Source: Sedimentibacter sp. (GTDB lineage: Bacteria > Bacillota > Clostridia > Tissierellales > Sedimentibacteraceae). Taken from it: a stretch of DNA of 64,000 nt. Shown here piece by piece: positions 45,122-53,418 of this stretch; the first letter of the stretch is position 1; every line of letters starts with the position of its first letter. The translations under genes and the position numbers were made by a program. The notes beneath the pieces were generated by a model that saw nothing but the letters and a program-made list of their open reading frames with translations, searched no databases and had not been told where the DNA came from. The DNA is taken from assembly GCA_018436705.1 (NCBI GenBank), contig JAHDLA010000007.1, positions 186,001 through 250,000 on the forward strand, written 5' to 3'.

Positions 45122-46813
45122 TCACACCAGTTCCTCCAACAGCAATTTAGTATACTCTTCTCTCGGGTTACGGAAAATTTCGCCAGCTGCTCCCTGCTCT
45201 ATGATAATTCCGCTTTTCATAATATATACCTTATCGGATATTTTTTGCGCCAGCGCAATATCATGCGTTATATACAACATGGCAAATCCTTGTGTATTTT
45301 GCATGCCTTTAAGAAGGCGCAGCATATTAGCAGCATTTGACGGATCAAGCATTGAAGTGATTTCGTCCGCAATCATCAGCTTAGGCTTCATTACAAGTGC
45401 TCGGGCAACAGCAACTCTCTGTCTCTGTCCTCCGCTAAGTGTATGCCCTCTGCGGTTTAAAAAATTATCGCCATAGGGAAGCTGCACCATGGAAAGAACA
45501 TTTTTCACTTCTTCCCTTCTTTCCTCCCTTGTTCCACTTCCAATTATATCGAGTGGTTCCTGAACGATTTCACAAATTGTCATGTGCTCGTTAGTTGATG
45601 AAAACGGATCCTGAAAAACCATTTGAATTCCATTCTTTTTTCTGCTTTCGCTGTTACCTGTTACTTTTTCTTCCTCAAAATATACTTCTCCCTTATCTGC
45701 GCGAATTATGCCGCACAATATCTGAGCAAGTGTTGTCTTTCCAGATCCGGATTCGCCTATTAAAGCCGATACTTCTCCGGATTTTACAGATATGCTGCAA
45801 TCAGAGCACGCAATTACATCTCGCTTCTTCAATATGTACTTTTTGCTTAATCCCACTGCTGATAAAAGAGTAACTACTCCTCCACGGTGACATGCAACGC
45901 ATCGCTCTCCAGCAACTTTTTCAAGACATGGACTTTCCTTGAAGCACCTGCAAATGCGCTGTGTACACCTGCTATAAAAGGGACATTGATTTTTTCCTGA
46001 TATGTGTATTTCACCGGAAATTCCCCACATATCACGCAGGGGATGAAGAACTGGTGAAGAATGTATCAATCCTCTTGTATACGGATGGAGAGGATTTTCC
46101 AATATTTCATGAGTATTACCTGTTTCCATAACCTTTCCCATGTACATAACCACTGCCTTTTCGGTAAGTGATGCAATAACAGGCAGTTCATGAGAAATTA
46201 CTATCAATGAAAATCCATGCTCCTTCTGAAGGTTTTTCAGCAAGCTGACAATTTCCTTTTTTGCAACTGAATCCAACGCCATAGTCGGCTCATCAGCTAT
46301 CAGAATCTCAGGGTCACATGCCAGCGCCATAGCTATAAGTACTTTCTGTCTCATCCCTCCGGAAAGCTGATGAGTATAGGCATCAAACCACGTTTCTTTC
46401 AGTCCTACCATGCAAAGAAGCTTCTTTGCCTTTGCATCCGCTTCTTCTTGATTAAATTCAGTATGTCTCACAATTGCCTCTGATATCTGCTTTCCCACTC
46501 TTATTGCAGGGTTTAGTACATCCATATTGTTTTGAAAAACAAGCGCAATTTTATTCCACCTGACTGACTGCAATTCTTGTTCAGAAAGGTCTAAGAGATT
46601 TTTCTCTCCATATTTTATTTTCCCTTTAATTTTGGCATTGTTACTTAGAAGACCCATAACAGAAAGAGCAAGCGTTGATTTACCGCTTCCCGATTCACCT
46701 ATTATACCTATGCTTTCACCCTTATTCACAGACAAACTTACGTTGCGCACAGCATCTGTTTTATTTTCCTGATGATATCGTACATATATGTTTTCAATAT
46801 TTAAAACGGACAT
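45122..46813 (-). CDS. fused two-ATPase subunit of a peptide/nickel-type ABC importer
   Basis: A 563-residue OppD-OppF fusion. First ATPase: Walker A GESGSGKSTLA, signature QLSGGMRQKVLIAMAL, Walker B ILIADEPTMALD. Linker of about residues 255-310 with nine Cys (CPFYSRCTQRICRCF, C..., ERCVACHRGG). Second ATPase: GESGSGKTTLA, TLSGGQRQRVAVARAL, LMIADEITSMLD. Both sites look active, though the second Walker B has EIT rather than EPT. It completes the importer encoded upstream and is the last gene of the operon. Confidence 0.92.
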   Translation of the reverse strand: MSVLNIENIYVRYHQENKTDAVRNVSLSVNKGESIGIIGESGSGKSTLALSVMGLLSNNAKIKGKIKYGEKNLLDLSEQELQSVRWNKIALVFQNNMDVLNPAIRVGKQISEAIVRHTEFNQEEADAKAKKLLCMVGLKETWFDAYTHQLSGGMRQKVLIAMALACDPEILIADEPTMALDSVAKKEIVSLLKNLQKEHGFSLIVISHELPVIASLTEKAVVMYMGKVMETGNTHEILENPLHPYTRGLIHSSPVLHPLRDMWGISGEIHISGKNQCPFYSRCTQRICRCFKESPCLEKVAGERCVACHRGGVVTLLSAVGLSKKYILKKRDVIACSDCSISVKSGEVSALIGESGSGKTTLAQILCGIIRADKGEVYFEEEKVTGNSESRKKNGIQMVFQDPFSSTNEHMTICEIVQEPLDIIGSGTREERREEVKNVLSMVQLPYGDNFLNRRGHTLSGGQRQRVAVARALVMKPKLMIADEITSMLDPSNAANMLRLLKGMQNTQGFAMLYITHDIALAQKISDKVYIMKSGIIIEQGAAGEIFRNPREEYTKLLLEELV

Positions 46814-46826
46814 ATTTTGCTCCTTC

Positions 46827-47669
46827 TTAATGTTTAGTATTGACTATTTTCTCTGCATCACGTCCCAGAAACGCAATTGCAATAATCAGCAGCATCAAGG
46901 CCAAAAGTGGAAACACAACCCACCATTTCCAATAGTCTGTAAAAAAAATCCCGGAAAAATTAATAGATCTGTTGAGTATAACACCCCAACTTTTTGAAGT
47001 TGGATCCCCAAGCCCTAAAAATGATAAACTTGCCTCCGCAATTATTGCATGACTGATTATTTTGACTACACTTACCATGATTACAGGAAATATTCCAGGA
47101 ATAAAATGCTTTACAAGCAAATGTCCAAAACCGGCTCCATAGCTTTTTGCAGCCGTAATATAGTTTTCGCTGCTTATGGAAAATATTTTTGAACGGGCAA
47201 TCCTGGCAGGACCTGCAAAGGAAATAAATGCAATTACAATAATGATATTTCTCAGACTGGCCCCCAAAAACGCACCCAATACAATCATAAAAGGCAGCTG
47301 GGGTATTGTCATCATTATATCGCATATGCCCATTATTACATTATCCACCCGCTTTCCGAAATACCCAGCTAAAATTCCGAGAATACTTCCCCCAACGCCT
47401 GCAAGAATAGCGGAAGATACTCCGACAGCTAAGCTTACTGCTGCCCCGTAGCAAATCTGCGCAGCAATATCTATTCCCAAATCATCCGTTCCCATAATGT
47501 GCTCTGCACATGGCGGTTCTAACGAATTTCCGGTGGGAATCCTATATGTTTCTCCAAGAAAAAATTGTGATATTACAGCAATACTGATCATAAAAATTAT
47601 AATCAATAATCCTAATTTGCCGTATATAGACAATGATAATAAATAATTTTTGCTTTTTGTGCTTATCAA
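46827..47669 (-). CDS. ABC importer permease, DppC/NikC type
   Basis: A 280-residue permease with six membrane helices. The MGTDDLGIDIAAQICYGAAVSL block is the DppC/NikC signature (usual GTDxxGRD, here GID), with coupling loop ENYITAAKSYGAGFGHLLVKH. It lacks the long N-terminal extension of OppC. Its start lies three bases after the upstream permease stop. Confidence 0.9.
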   Translation of the reverse strand: MISTKSKNYLLSLSIYGKLGLLIIIFMISIAVISQFFLGETYRIPTGNSLEPPCAEHIMGTDDLGIDIAAQICYGAAVSLAVGVSSAILAGVGGSILGILAGYFGKRVDNVIMGICDIMMTIPQLPFMIVLGAFLGASLRNIIIVIAFISFAGPARIARSKIFSISSENYITAAKSYGAGFGHLLVKHFIPGIFPVIMVSVVKIISHAIIAEASLSFLGLGDPTSKSWGVILNRSINFSGIFFTDYWKWWVVFPLLALMLLIIAIAFLGRDAEKIVNTKH

Positions 47670-47672
47670 AAA

Positions 47673-48629
47673 TCACACCACCCTTGGATCTGTTTTTTTC
47701 AAAAAAATTTCCGACGTAAAATTCATTAGAAGAATCATCATGGACATTACTAAAAAAATTCCCTGCATCAACGCATAATCACGATTCAATACAGCTTCTC
47801 TCATAAGTCTTCCCACACCGGGATATGCAAAGACATTTTCAACTAGAACTGCTTGCCCAAAGGACGTCCCAAGGCTCATAAACACTTGAGTCATAACGGG
47901 AGTAAGCGAGTTTCTCAAAGCATGTCTGAACAGAATAGTGTGCTTCTTTAAGCCTTTGCCCCTAGCAGTACGCATATAATCCTTTGTAAGAACCGTCATC
48001 ATGCTGTTTCGTGACAGAAGATAAAAATTCCCAATCCGTGCCAGTACCAAAGTAAGTACAGGCAGTGCCATGTGATGAATTATATCAAACGCCTTCTCCC
48101 ATAAAGTGTCATAGGAAGAAAAAACCGTACTTCCGCCTGACAGAGGAAACCATACAAAATGCGCTGCAAGAAAAAACAAAAGCAGTGTTCCAATTAAAAA
48201 TGCTGGTATTTCTGAAATAAACAGCATAATTGTATATGTAATTCTGTCAAACTTATACTCTCTGTGCCATGCAGAAATTATTCCAAGTATAGTTCCTATT
48301 ATGCTGCTTAGCGCCAGTGACACCACAACAATAAGTATAGTCCACGGAATTCTTTCCAAAATCATTTTTGAAACACTTGTGTTATAAAAAATACTTGTAC
48401 CCAAATCTCCTTGAACCATTTTAGACATATAATTTATAAATTGTTTGATAACAGGCTGGTCAAGTCCGTAATATGCTTCATACTGCTCTATTTGCTCCTG
48501 GGAAAATACAGCCGCAGTATTTCCGTCCTCTACCGAAAGGTAGAGAAACGGGTCCCCGGGCATCAACCGTGGCAAAAAGAAATTGATGCAGATAATCACC
48601 GGTATTACAAGAAAATAATTTTTCTTCAT
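47673..48629 (-). CDS. ABC importer permease, DppB/NikB type
   Basis: A 318-residue permease with FFLPRLMPGDPFLYLS, YYGLDQPVIKQFINYM, GDLGTSIFYN, the coupling loop KDYMRTARGKGLKKHTIL and LVENVFAYPGVGRLMREA, all standard for DppB/NikB. It begins one base after the binding-protein stop, so the operon is tightly coupled. Confidence 0.92.
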   Translation of the reverse strand: MKKNYFLVIPVIICINFFLPRLMPGDPFLYLSVEDGNTAAVFSQEQIEQYEAYYGLDQPVIKQFINYMSKMVQGDLGTSIFYNTSVSKMILERIPWTILIVVVSLALSSIIGTILGIISAWHREYKFDRITYTIMLFISEIPAFLIGTLLLFFLAAHFVWFPLSGGSTVFSSYDTLWEKAFDIIHHMALPVLTLVLARIGNFYLLSRNSMMTVLTKDYMRTARGKGLKKHTILFRHALRNSLTPVMTQVFMSLGTSFGQAVLVENVFAYPGVGRLMREAVLNRDYALMQGIFLVMSMMILLMNFTSEIFLKKTDPRVV

Positions 48630-48630
48630 T

Positions 48631-50220
48631 TTACTCCCTTACTAAGTACGAAAGCTTATTGTGATCACACTTGCTGTGATCATAGCGAAACATCCAGCCG
48701 TCATGCTTCTCACTGCGGAAAACAAAGTTGTCTACTGTACCATACAGCATTATCATCGGTAAGTCATCAGCTATCTTTTCCTGAATTTTATAAATCGTTT
48801 CTTTTCTGACTTTTTCACTCATCTCAACAGCCTGATTTTCTAACAAAGTATATATTTCTTCATCGGACCATCCTATCACAGTTTTTGATTCTTTTCCGAA
48901 TACTGTTCTTAAATAATCGGGATCTCCGGCAATTCCTCCCGAATTAATCAGCAACAGCTCGTATTCTCCGGTTTTGACTGCATTATCTCTTGTTTTTGAT
49001 TCCACACTTTTTACTTTAACTTCTATTCCAATATTTTCTAACGATAGCTTGATTAATTCGGCAGCTTTTGTGCCTTCGGAGGAATTATCGGTAAGCAGCG
49101 TAAAACTGTAAACTTTCCCCCCTAAAAGCTCCAATGATTTTTCCTGATTGTATTCATACTGCTCAACATCTGAATTATACCATGTGCTGTATGTTGGTAC
49201 ATATCCTGCGCTGCTTACAGTAGCAGCTCCACGAGCAACCTTGTCTACCAACTCCCTACTGTCAATTCCGTAAGCAATTGCTTTTCTCAAATTCTTGTCT
49301 GCAAGTTCAGGAACTGCGTCCATATTCAACATGAGACGGTAACTGTGGTATGAAGGGCTTGTTTTTATTGTGTATTGAGAATCACTTTTATATTTACTAA
49401 GTATATCAGCCGCAGCATTTATTAAATCTATTTCCTGATTTTCAAAGGCAAGCACTTTGTCGCTTACAGGAATCCACTCAATTGCTGAAGCAACCGGTCT
49501 TAAGCCCCAGTAATTGTCAAATTCAGCATATCTGTATGCTCCCTGCTGCTCATCATAGAATTCAAATTTATAGGGTCCGCTGCCCACAGTCGAACCTTCG
49601 CCCGTAAATGAATACGGATCACTTACATTTTGCCATATGTGCTTAGGAAGAATACGCACGGAACCTATTTTAGTTAAATAAGTATTGTCAATGCCATTTA
49701 ACGTAATTTTTACCGTATGGCTGTCCAATGCCTCTGCTTTGTCTACTATAAACTTTCCTCCTGCTAACAGAGTGTTTGATACGGGAGGGTGATCCTTATA
49801 ATATGAAATTGTGAATTCAACATCCTCAGCCGTTAAAGGCTCTCCATCGTGCCAAAATGCATTTTCCCGCATGTTAAATGTATATACGGTTCCATCCTCA
49901 CTTATATCCCAATTTTCTGCAAGCCATGGAATATCTCCACTCTCATCCTTCTCCATGAGTGAGTCATACAGCAGTTGCATTTTTGCAATTCCCGGTCCTC
50001 TTGCTGTATGCCTGAACGGATTTGGAAGTCCCGTATTGCTTCCTTCAAGGCGCAAAACAAGCTTTTCATCCTCTTTCTTGTCTACTTCCTCCTGTTTTAC
50101 AGAACTGATTTCCTTGTCAACCTGGTTCACTGTATTATTAGAGCATCCTGTAATCCCTGTTACCAAAACAATCATGCTCAGTCCAACCGCTAATTTTGCA
50201 AACTTTTTTTTAAGCTTCAT
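48631..50220 (-). CDS. ABC importer substrate-binding lipoprotein (SBP_bac_5; NikA/OppA class)
   Basis: A 529-residue lipoprotein (lipobox VTGITGC). Blocks: DGTVYTFNMRENAFWHDGEPLTAEDVEFTI, SGPYKFEFYDEQ and DKNLRKAIAYGIDSRELV. This class binds peptides, Ni-chelates or opine metallophores. The presence of a methyltransferase and a metal-type ArsR regulator next door favours a metal complex, but the sequence does not decide. It follows the methyltransferase gene by 29 bases. Confidence 0.9.
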   Translation of the reverse strand: MKLKKKFAKLAVGLSMIVLVTGITGCSNNTVNQVDKEISSVKQEEVDKKEDEKLVLRLEGSNTGLPNPFRHTARGPGIAKMQLLYDSLMEKDESGDIPWLAENWDISEDGTVYTFNMRENAFWHDGEPLTAEDVEFTISYYKDHPPVSNTLLAGGKFIVDKAEALDSHTVKITLNGIDNTYLTKIGSVRILPKHIWQNVSDPYSFTGEGSTVGSGPYKFEFYDEQQGAYRYAEFDNYWGLRPVASAIEWIPVSDKVLAFENQEIDLINAAADILSKYKSDSQYTIKTSPSYHSYRLMLNMDAVPELADKNLRKAIAYGIDSRELVDKVARGAATVSSAGYVPTYSTWYNSDVEQYEYNQEKSLELLGGKVYSFTLLTDNSSEGTKAAELIKLSLENIGIEVKVKSVESKTRDNAVKTGEYELLLINSGGIAGDPDYLRTVFGKESKTVIGWSDEEIYTLLENQAVEMSEKVRKETIYKIQEKIADDLPMIMLYGTVDNFVFRSEKHDGWMFRYDHSKCDHNKLSYLVRE

Positions 50221-50249
50221 TTATCCCTCCATATTTTAACTACAAAATT

Positions 50250-51059
50250 TTATACCTTCCAAGTTATCATTGCCGCTGTCTTTTCTTTTGTTGTTCTGAT
50301 TCTGCCTTTCGTTAATAAAGGTTCAAGCAATGATTTCATATTGATGTTTTTGTCGCCGAGCTCGTTTTCAAATTTTTTAGAATAAACCTTCACTGCCTCT
50401 TCTAAGAGCATCTCTGTTTTTTCCTTAGTTCTTAAATAATTTATTTCAGGCTCGTACCCTTCAATCCATAAAAGATTAAAAAATGCTTGAACAGAATCTC
50501 TGTCATTGTGAGGATTGTAGCCTTTTTTAATTTTCAACACATCCAATAAATATTCCGTAACCGAATCCTTATCTACAATAAACTGATTAATCATACAATG
50601 ACCCTTAGAGGCAGCCAACATATTTTTAAATCCCTTTGCGCTTCGTACAGCAGGACACATAGAAGCAAAAACCAGATCGAATTTTTTCTCCCACCCAATA
50701 GCCTTAATATCCGCGTCACTCCATTCCATTTTTATAAACTGCAAGTTATTCAAATTTGCATTTTCGGCATTTTTTTCGGCAAGCTCAAGCATATTGGATG
50801 AAATGTCCGTAACCGTAATACTTTCCGCATAAGCCGCAAAAGGAATAGCATATCGTCCGCTTCCTCCTCCTATATCCAATATTGATGCTCCACCCAGAAT
50901 ACTTTTTTCATTTAATATCTCAGTTACTCTTTCTGCAAAGCCGTTCCTTTCATTTTGCTGATTAAGATTAAACTGTTTTGCTCTCTCGTCCCATTTCATT
51001 TCTGCCTTTGCGTGATCATTATTGTTTCGCAGCAAATTCTCATAAAATGATTTTTCCAT
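50250..51059 (-). CDS. class I SAM-dependent methyltransferase
   Basis: A 269-residue methyltransferase. Motif I ILDIGGGSGRYAIPFA, the acidic motif II loop ITVTDISSNMLELAE, and motif IV FDLVFASMCPAV, followed by an unusual helical C-terminal half with no recognised domain. First gene of the ABC-importer operon. Members of this class next to peptide/nickel importers are common in clostridia but, as far as I know, uncharacterised. A substrate related to the imported compound is inference. GAAGGGAGAAA precedes the ATG; a palindromic operator lies 37 bases upstream. Confidence 0.87.
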   Translation of the reverse strand: MEKSFYENLLRNNNDHAKAEMKWDERAKQFNLNQQNERNGFAERVTEILNEKSILGGASILDIGGGSGRYAIPFAAYAESITVTDISSNMLELAEKNAENANLNNLQFIKMEWSDADIKAIGWEKKFDLVFASMCPAVRSAKGFKNMLAASKGHCMINQFIVDKDSVTEYLLDVLKIKKGYNPHNDRDSVQAFFNLLWIEGYEPEINYLRTKEKTEMLLEEAVKVYSKKFENELGDKNINMKSLLEPLLTKGRIRTTKEKTAAMITWKV

Positions 51060-51095
51060 TTTTTCTCCCTTCTTTTCCGCACAAACTTGTTTTTG

Positions 51096-51111
51096 GTTAG
51101 TTCCAACTAAC
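51096..51111. promoter_or_regulatory. palindromic operator copy 1 (GTTAGT-N4-ACTAAC)
   Basis: GTTAGTTCCAACTAAC is a perfect 16-base palindrome in the leader of the methyltransferase-importer operon. It is the best copy of a motif found three more times around the nitrogenase-like operon. Confidence 0.7.
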
Positions 51112-51158
51112 TTTTAGACAAAATTTTTTCTGCTTGATATCTGCAGAAAACTGAATTT

Positions 51159-51186
51159 ATTATAACATGATTTTGATGAATGTCAA
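51159..51186 (-). promoter_or_regulatory. promoter of the methyltransferase-importer operon
   Basis: On the minus strand TTGACA, a 16-base spacer, then TATAAT; transcription would start near 51152, placing the palindromic operator at about +41 to +56. Confidence 0.75.
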
Positions 51187-51235
51187 GGTTAATTAATTAA
51201 GTATACGCTTATCCACACATATCCCCTTATACAAC

Positions 51236-51264
51236 TTGACATATGTCATTTTAAGCTGTATTCT
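51236..51264 (+). promoter_or_regulatory. arsR-family gene promoter with overlapping palindrome
   Basis: TTGACA, a 17-base spacer, TATTCT. The -35 overlaps TGACATATGTCA (51237-51248), a perfect 12-base palindrome suited to autoregulation by the ArsR protein. Confidence 0.65.
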
Positions 51265-51271
51265 ATTTAGT

Positions 51272-51305
51272 AAAAAAGCTGTTCATAAACTGACAGCCGC
51301 TTTTT
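51272..51305 (+). other. hairpin at the start of the arsR transcript
   Basis: AAAAAGC...GCTTTTT with an inner GCTGT/ACAGC begins at the predicted transcription start and ends in five T. It looks like an intrinsic terminator in the 5' leader: an attenuator or a very short RNA. Confidence 0.45.
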
Positions 51306-51357
51306 GTTTATTGCATAAACAATATTTAAATTACAAAATAAGGCGGATATTAACTAA

Positions 51358-51717
51358 ATGGATAATTTTTTGAATATTATGAAAGCAATTTCAGATGAAA
51401 ACCGTTTAAAAATTATAGAACTTCTGATTGAATATGATTTCTGTGTGGGAGCACTTGCACGCCATATTAATATATCGGAAGCTGCTGTTTCCCAACACCT
51501 TAAGGTGTTGAGGAATGCAGGCATCGTATCAGGCGAAAAAAGAGGTTACTACACTCATTACGATGTAAATAGAGATTTACTTATGAAAACCTCTCATGAA
51601 ATAAGCAAACTTGTCTCCGGCGATATTGAACGCAAAGGCTGCCTACAGCACCTTACAGGTAATCACCAATACTGTGCAAATGAAAAGAATCCATTAAAAA
51701 AGCAAAAAATTTTATAA
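51358..51717 (+). CDS. ArsR/SmtB-family transcriptional regulator
   Basis: A 119-residue winged-helix repressor: MKAISDENRLKIIELLIEY, DFCVGALARHINISEAAVSQHLKVLRNAGIV and EKRGYYTHYDVN. A Cys lies in the alpha-3 helix region (FCVGAL) and two more near the C-terminus (GCLQHLTGNHQYC), so metal or metalloid sensing is plausible. It is divergent from the methyltransferase-importer operon and may control it. AAGGCGG precedes the ATG. Confidence 0.9.
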   Translation: MDNFLNIMKAISDENRLKIIELLIEYDFCVGALARHINISEAAVSQHLKVLRNAGIVSGEKRGYYTHYDVNRDLLMKTSHEISKLVSGDIERKGCLQHLTGNHQYCANEKNPLKKQKIL

Positions 51718-51777
51718 TAAAATAAATATTATATTGTGCTATAATATAATAAATTATTAATAATTGGAGGATGTTTA

Positions 51778-52077
51778 ATGATAATTGATAACAACCCGAA
51801 AGAAAAAGAGGCTTTAGAAGCGTACAGAAGAGGAGATCGTTCTCTTTACAAAAAACTTCAAGATGAATTTGTGGCAGAAGTAAAAGAAAGTCTGGGAAAA
51901 GAAGATCATTGCAGCTGCAAGGAACCTTGCAAATATCACGGCAAGTGCATTGAATGTGTTGCAATACATAGAGCCCACGGAGATCATCTTCCGAACTGCT
52001 TCAGAAACATAATTAATGAAAGAATCGAAAAAATATCAGCATTAACAGAGCACAGCTTTGTTGAGCAGTTAAAATAA
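51778..52077 (+). CDS. small Cys/His-rich protein
   Basis: A 99-residue protein with a compact cluster of metal-ligand residues, CSCKEPCKYHGKCIECVAIH then RAHGDHLPNCF, giving six Cys plus four or five His. This arrangement is recurrent in anaerobes (I recall similar short proteins of unknown function) and probably binds Zn or an Fe-S cluster. It follows the ArsR gene by 60 bases and is preceded by TTGGAGG. Function unknown. Confidence 0.75.
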   Translation: MIIDNNPKEKEALEAYRRGDRSLYKKLQDEFVAEVKESLGKEDHCSCKEPCKYHGKCIECVAIHRAHGDHLPNCFRNIINERIEKISALTEHSFVEQLK

Positions 52078-52141
52078 GAATTATTTAATTTCCTAATATT
52101 AAATTAAGTTTTTCAGAGGAAATTATTAATTAATTACAAGG

Positions 52142-52184
52142 ATAAAAGAACCGCGTCGGTTCATAAAACAACCGGTTCTTTTAT
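52142..52184. terminator. bidirectional terminator
   Basis: ATAAAAGAACCG pairs with CGGTTCTTTTAT, a 12-bp stem between the convergent Cys/His-rich gene and the nitrogenase-like operon. Confidence 0.8.
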
Positions 52185-52187
52185 CTT

Positions 52188-53417
52188 TTATTCAACTTCT
52201 GCTGTATTAATCCATATATTTGCCAGATTCATTGCTCCCCTGAACCCTAAAAAAGGTGCCTCATAAGGATATATTCTCCACTTTGTATCCGGATTTGAAA
52301 TTTGAAGTTCAGGATTTTTTCCTGCCCATTCAAGGGCTTCTCCGCTTCCCATTATCCATCCCTTTTTATGATTAGATACTGCCTTTGACCATTGTTGTTC
52401 TGAATAATATGGAATTAAATCATCTCCCATTTCCGGCGAATCACACCAGCACTCTCCCTTTATTAAATGCAGTTCATCGCAGCCAAAACCTAGAATACCT
52501 TTGACGACATCATAATGCCCACCCAATGACAATGTTGCTTTTTCAGGACTTGTTCGCACAAGCCTTTTCAAATTGGGCATAACGAGGTTAAGCTGTTCAT
52601 ATACCTGCTTCCTTTCCTTTTCAATAAAGCCCCTGTTTATATTCAGTCCTGTTATTTCAGCAATTTTTTTCAACCACCTGATTGTACCCTCTATGCCGTA
52701 AGGGCGACCGTACAAATATGGTATATTGTACTTTTTTTCCAGATATTTTGCAGCTTTTCTGCCTTCCCTTCGAATAACCAGATTAATATGAGCTGAGCTC
52801 ATCTTCTCAATTTCATGTATACCGGTATTGGACGCAAGTACACATATCGGATTAATGCCGAACGCTCCTCTTAAAATCCGGACAATTTCGGCCTCGTCTG
52901 CCCTGTATCTAAACATATCGGGACATGAACCAATTAAATTAAACGTAATTTCTTTTGTTTTCTCTATATCCTTAGGTAATGTTCTGCACAAAGTATTCAG
53001 AGTTTCTGAAACGCCATGATAACCTGTCTTGTCAAAACCTCCGCATCCCATATGAACCAGATGTATATCGTGGTACTTAGTCCGAAGCTCTTCCCCTATT
53101 GCCTTAATATCCATTCCTATAACTTCAGGAATAGACGAGGTAGTGAGAAAAACTGCCTTAGGCGTAACTTCCTTCACAATCTTATCAACAGCCTTTTCTA
53201 ACCTTGCAGCTTCTCCAAGTGATATATCTGTTTCTGTAATATGTGTTGAATATAGTTTACAGCCATTTGAAATTCCTTTTCTCTTTAGCGTTGATCCCGT
53301 GTACAACATATGCCCCATACATCCGAATTCAACAATTACAGAATCCCTAACAGTTGATAAAGTCCAAAGTACACCCATTCTTCCTGAAGGCGCTGGTTTA
53401 AATCTGTATAGTCCCAT
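52188..53417 (-). CDS. nitrogenase component 1-like protein, subunit B
   Basis: A 409-residue relative of NifD/K/E/N and BchN/B. Its core resembles the family (SVIVEFGCMGHMLYTG; AVFLTTSSIPEVIGMDI; INLVIRREGRKAAKYLEKKYNIPYLYGRPYGIEG). The cluster ligands are altered: Cys33 and Cys53 remain, but the third Cys of the usual TxCxPExIGDD block is Ser (Ser94-Ser95). Other Cys are at 125, 144 and 165. No FeMo-co His/Cys pair is recognisable. It should pair with subunit A just upstream. Last gene of the operon; it begins one base after subunit A. The substrate of this subfamily is, to my knowledge, unknown. Confidence 0.88.
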   Translation of the reverse strand: MGLYRFKPAPSGRMGVLWTLSTVRDSVIVEFGCMGHMLYTGSTLKRKGISNGCKLYSTHITETDISLGEAARLEKAVDKIVKEVTPKAVFLTTSSIPEVIGMDIKAIGEELRTKYHDIHLVHMGCGGFDKTGYHGVSETLNTLCRTLPKDIEKTKEITFNLIGSCPDMFRYRADEAEIVRILRGAFGINPICVLASNTGIHEIEKMSSAHINLVIRREGRKAAKYLEKKYNIPYLYGRPYGIEGTIRWLKKIAEITGLNINRGFIEKERKQVYEQLNLVMPNLKRLVRTSPEKATLSLGGHYDVVKGILGFGCDELHLIKGECWCDSPEMGDDLIPYYSEQQWSKAVSNHKKGWIMGSGEALEWAGKNPELQISNPDTKWRIYPYEAPFLGFRGAMNLANIWINTAEVE

Positions 53418-53418
53418 A

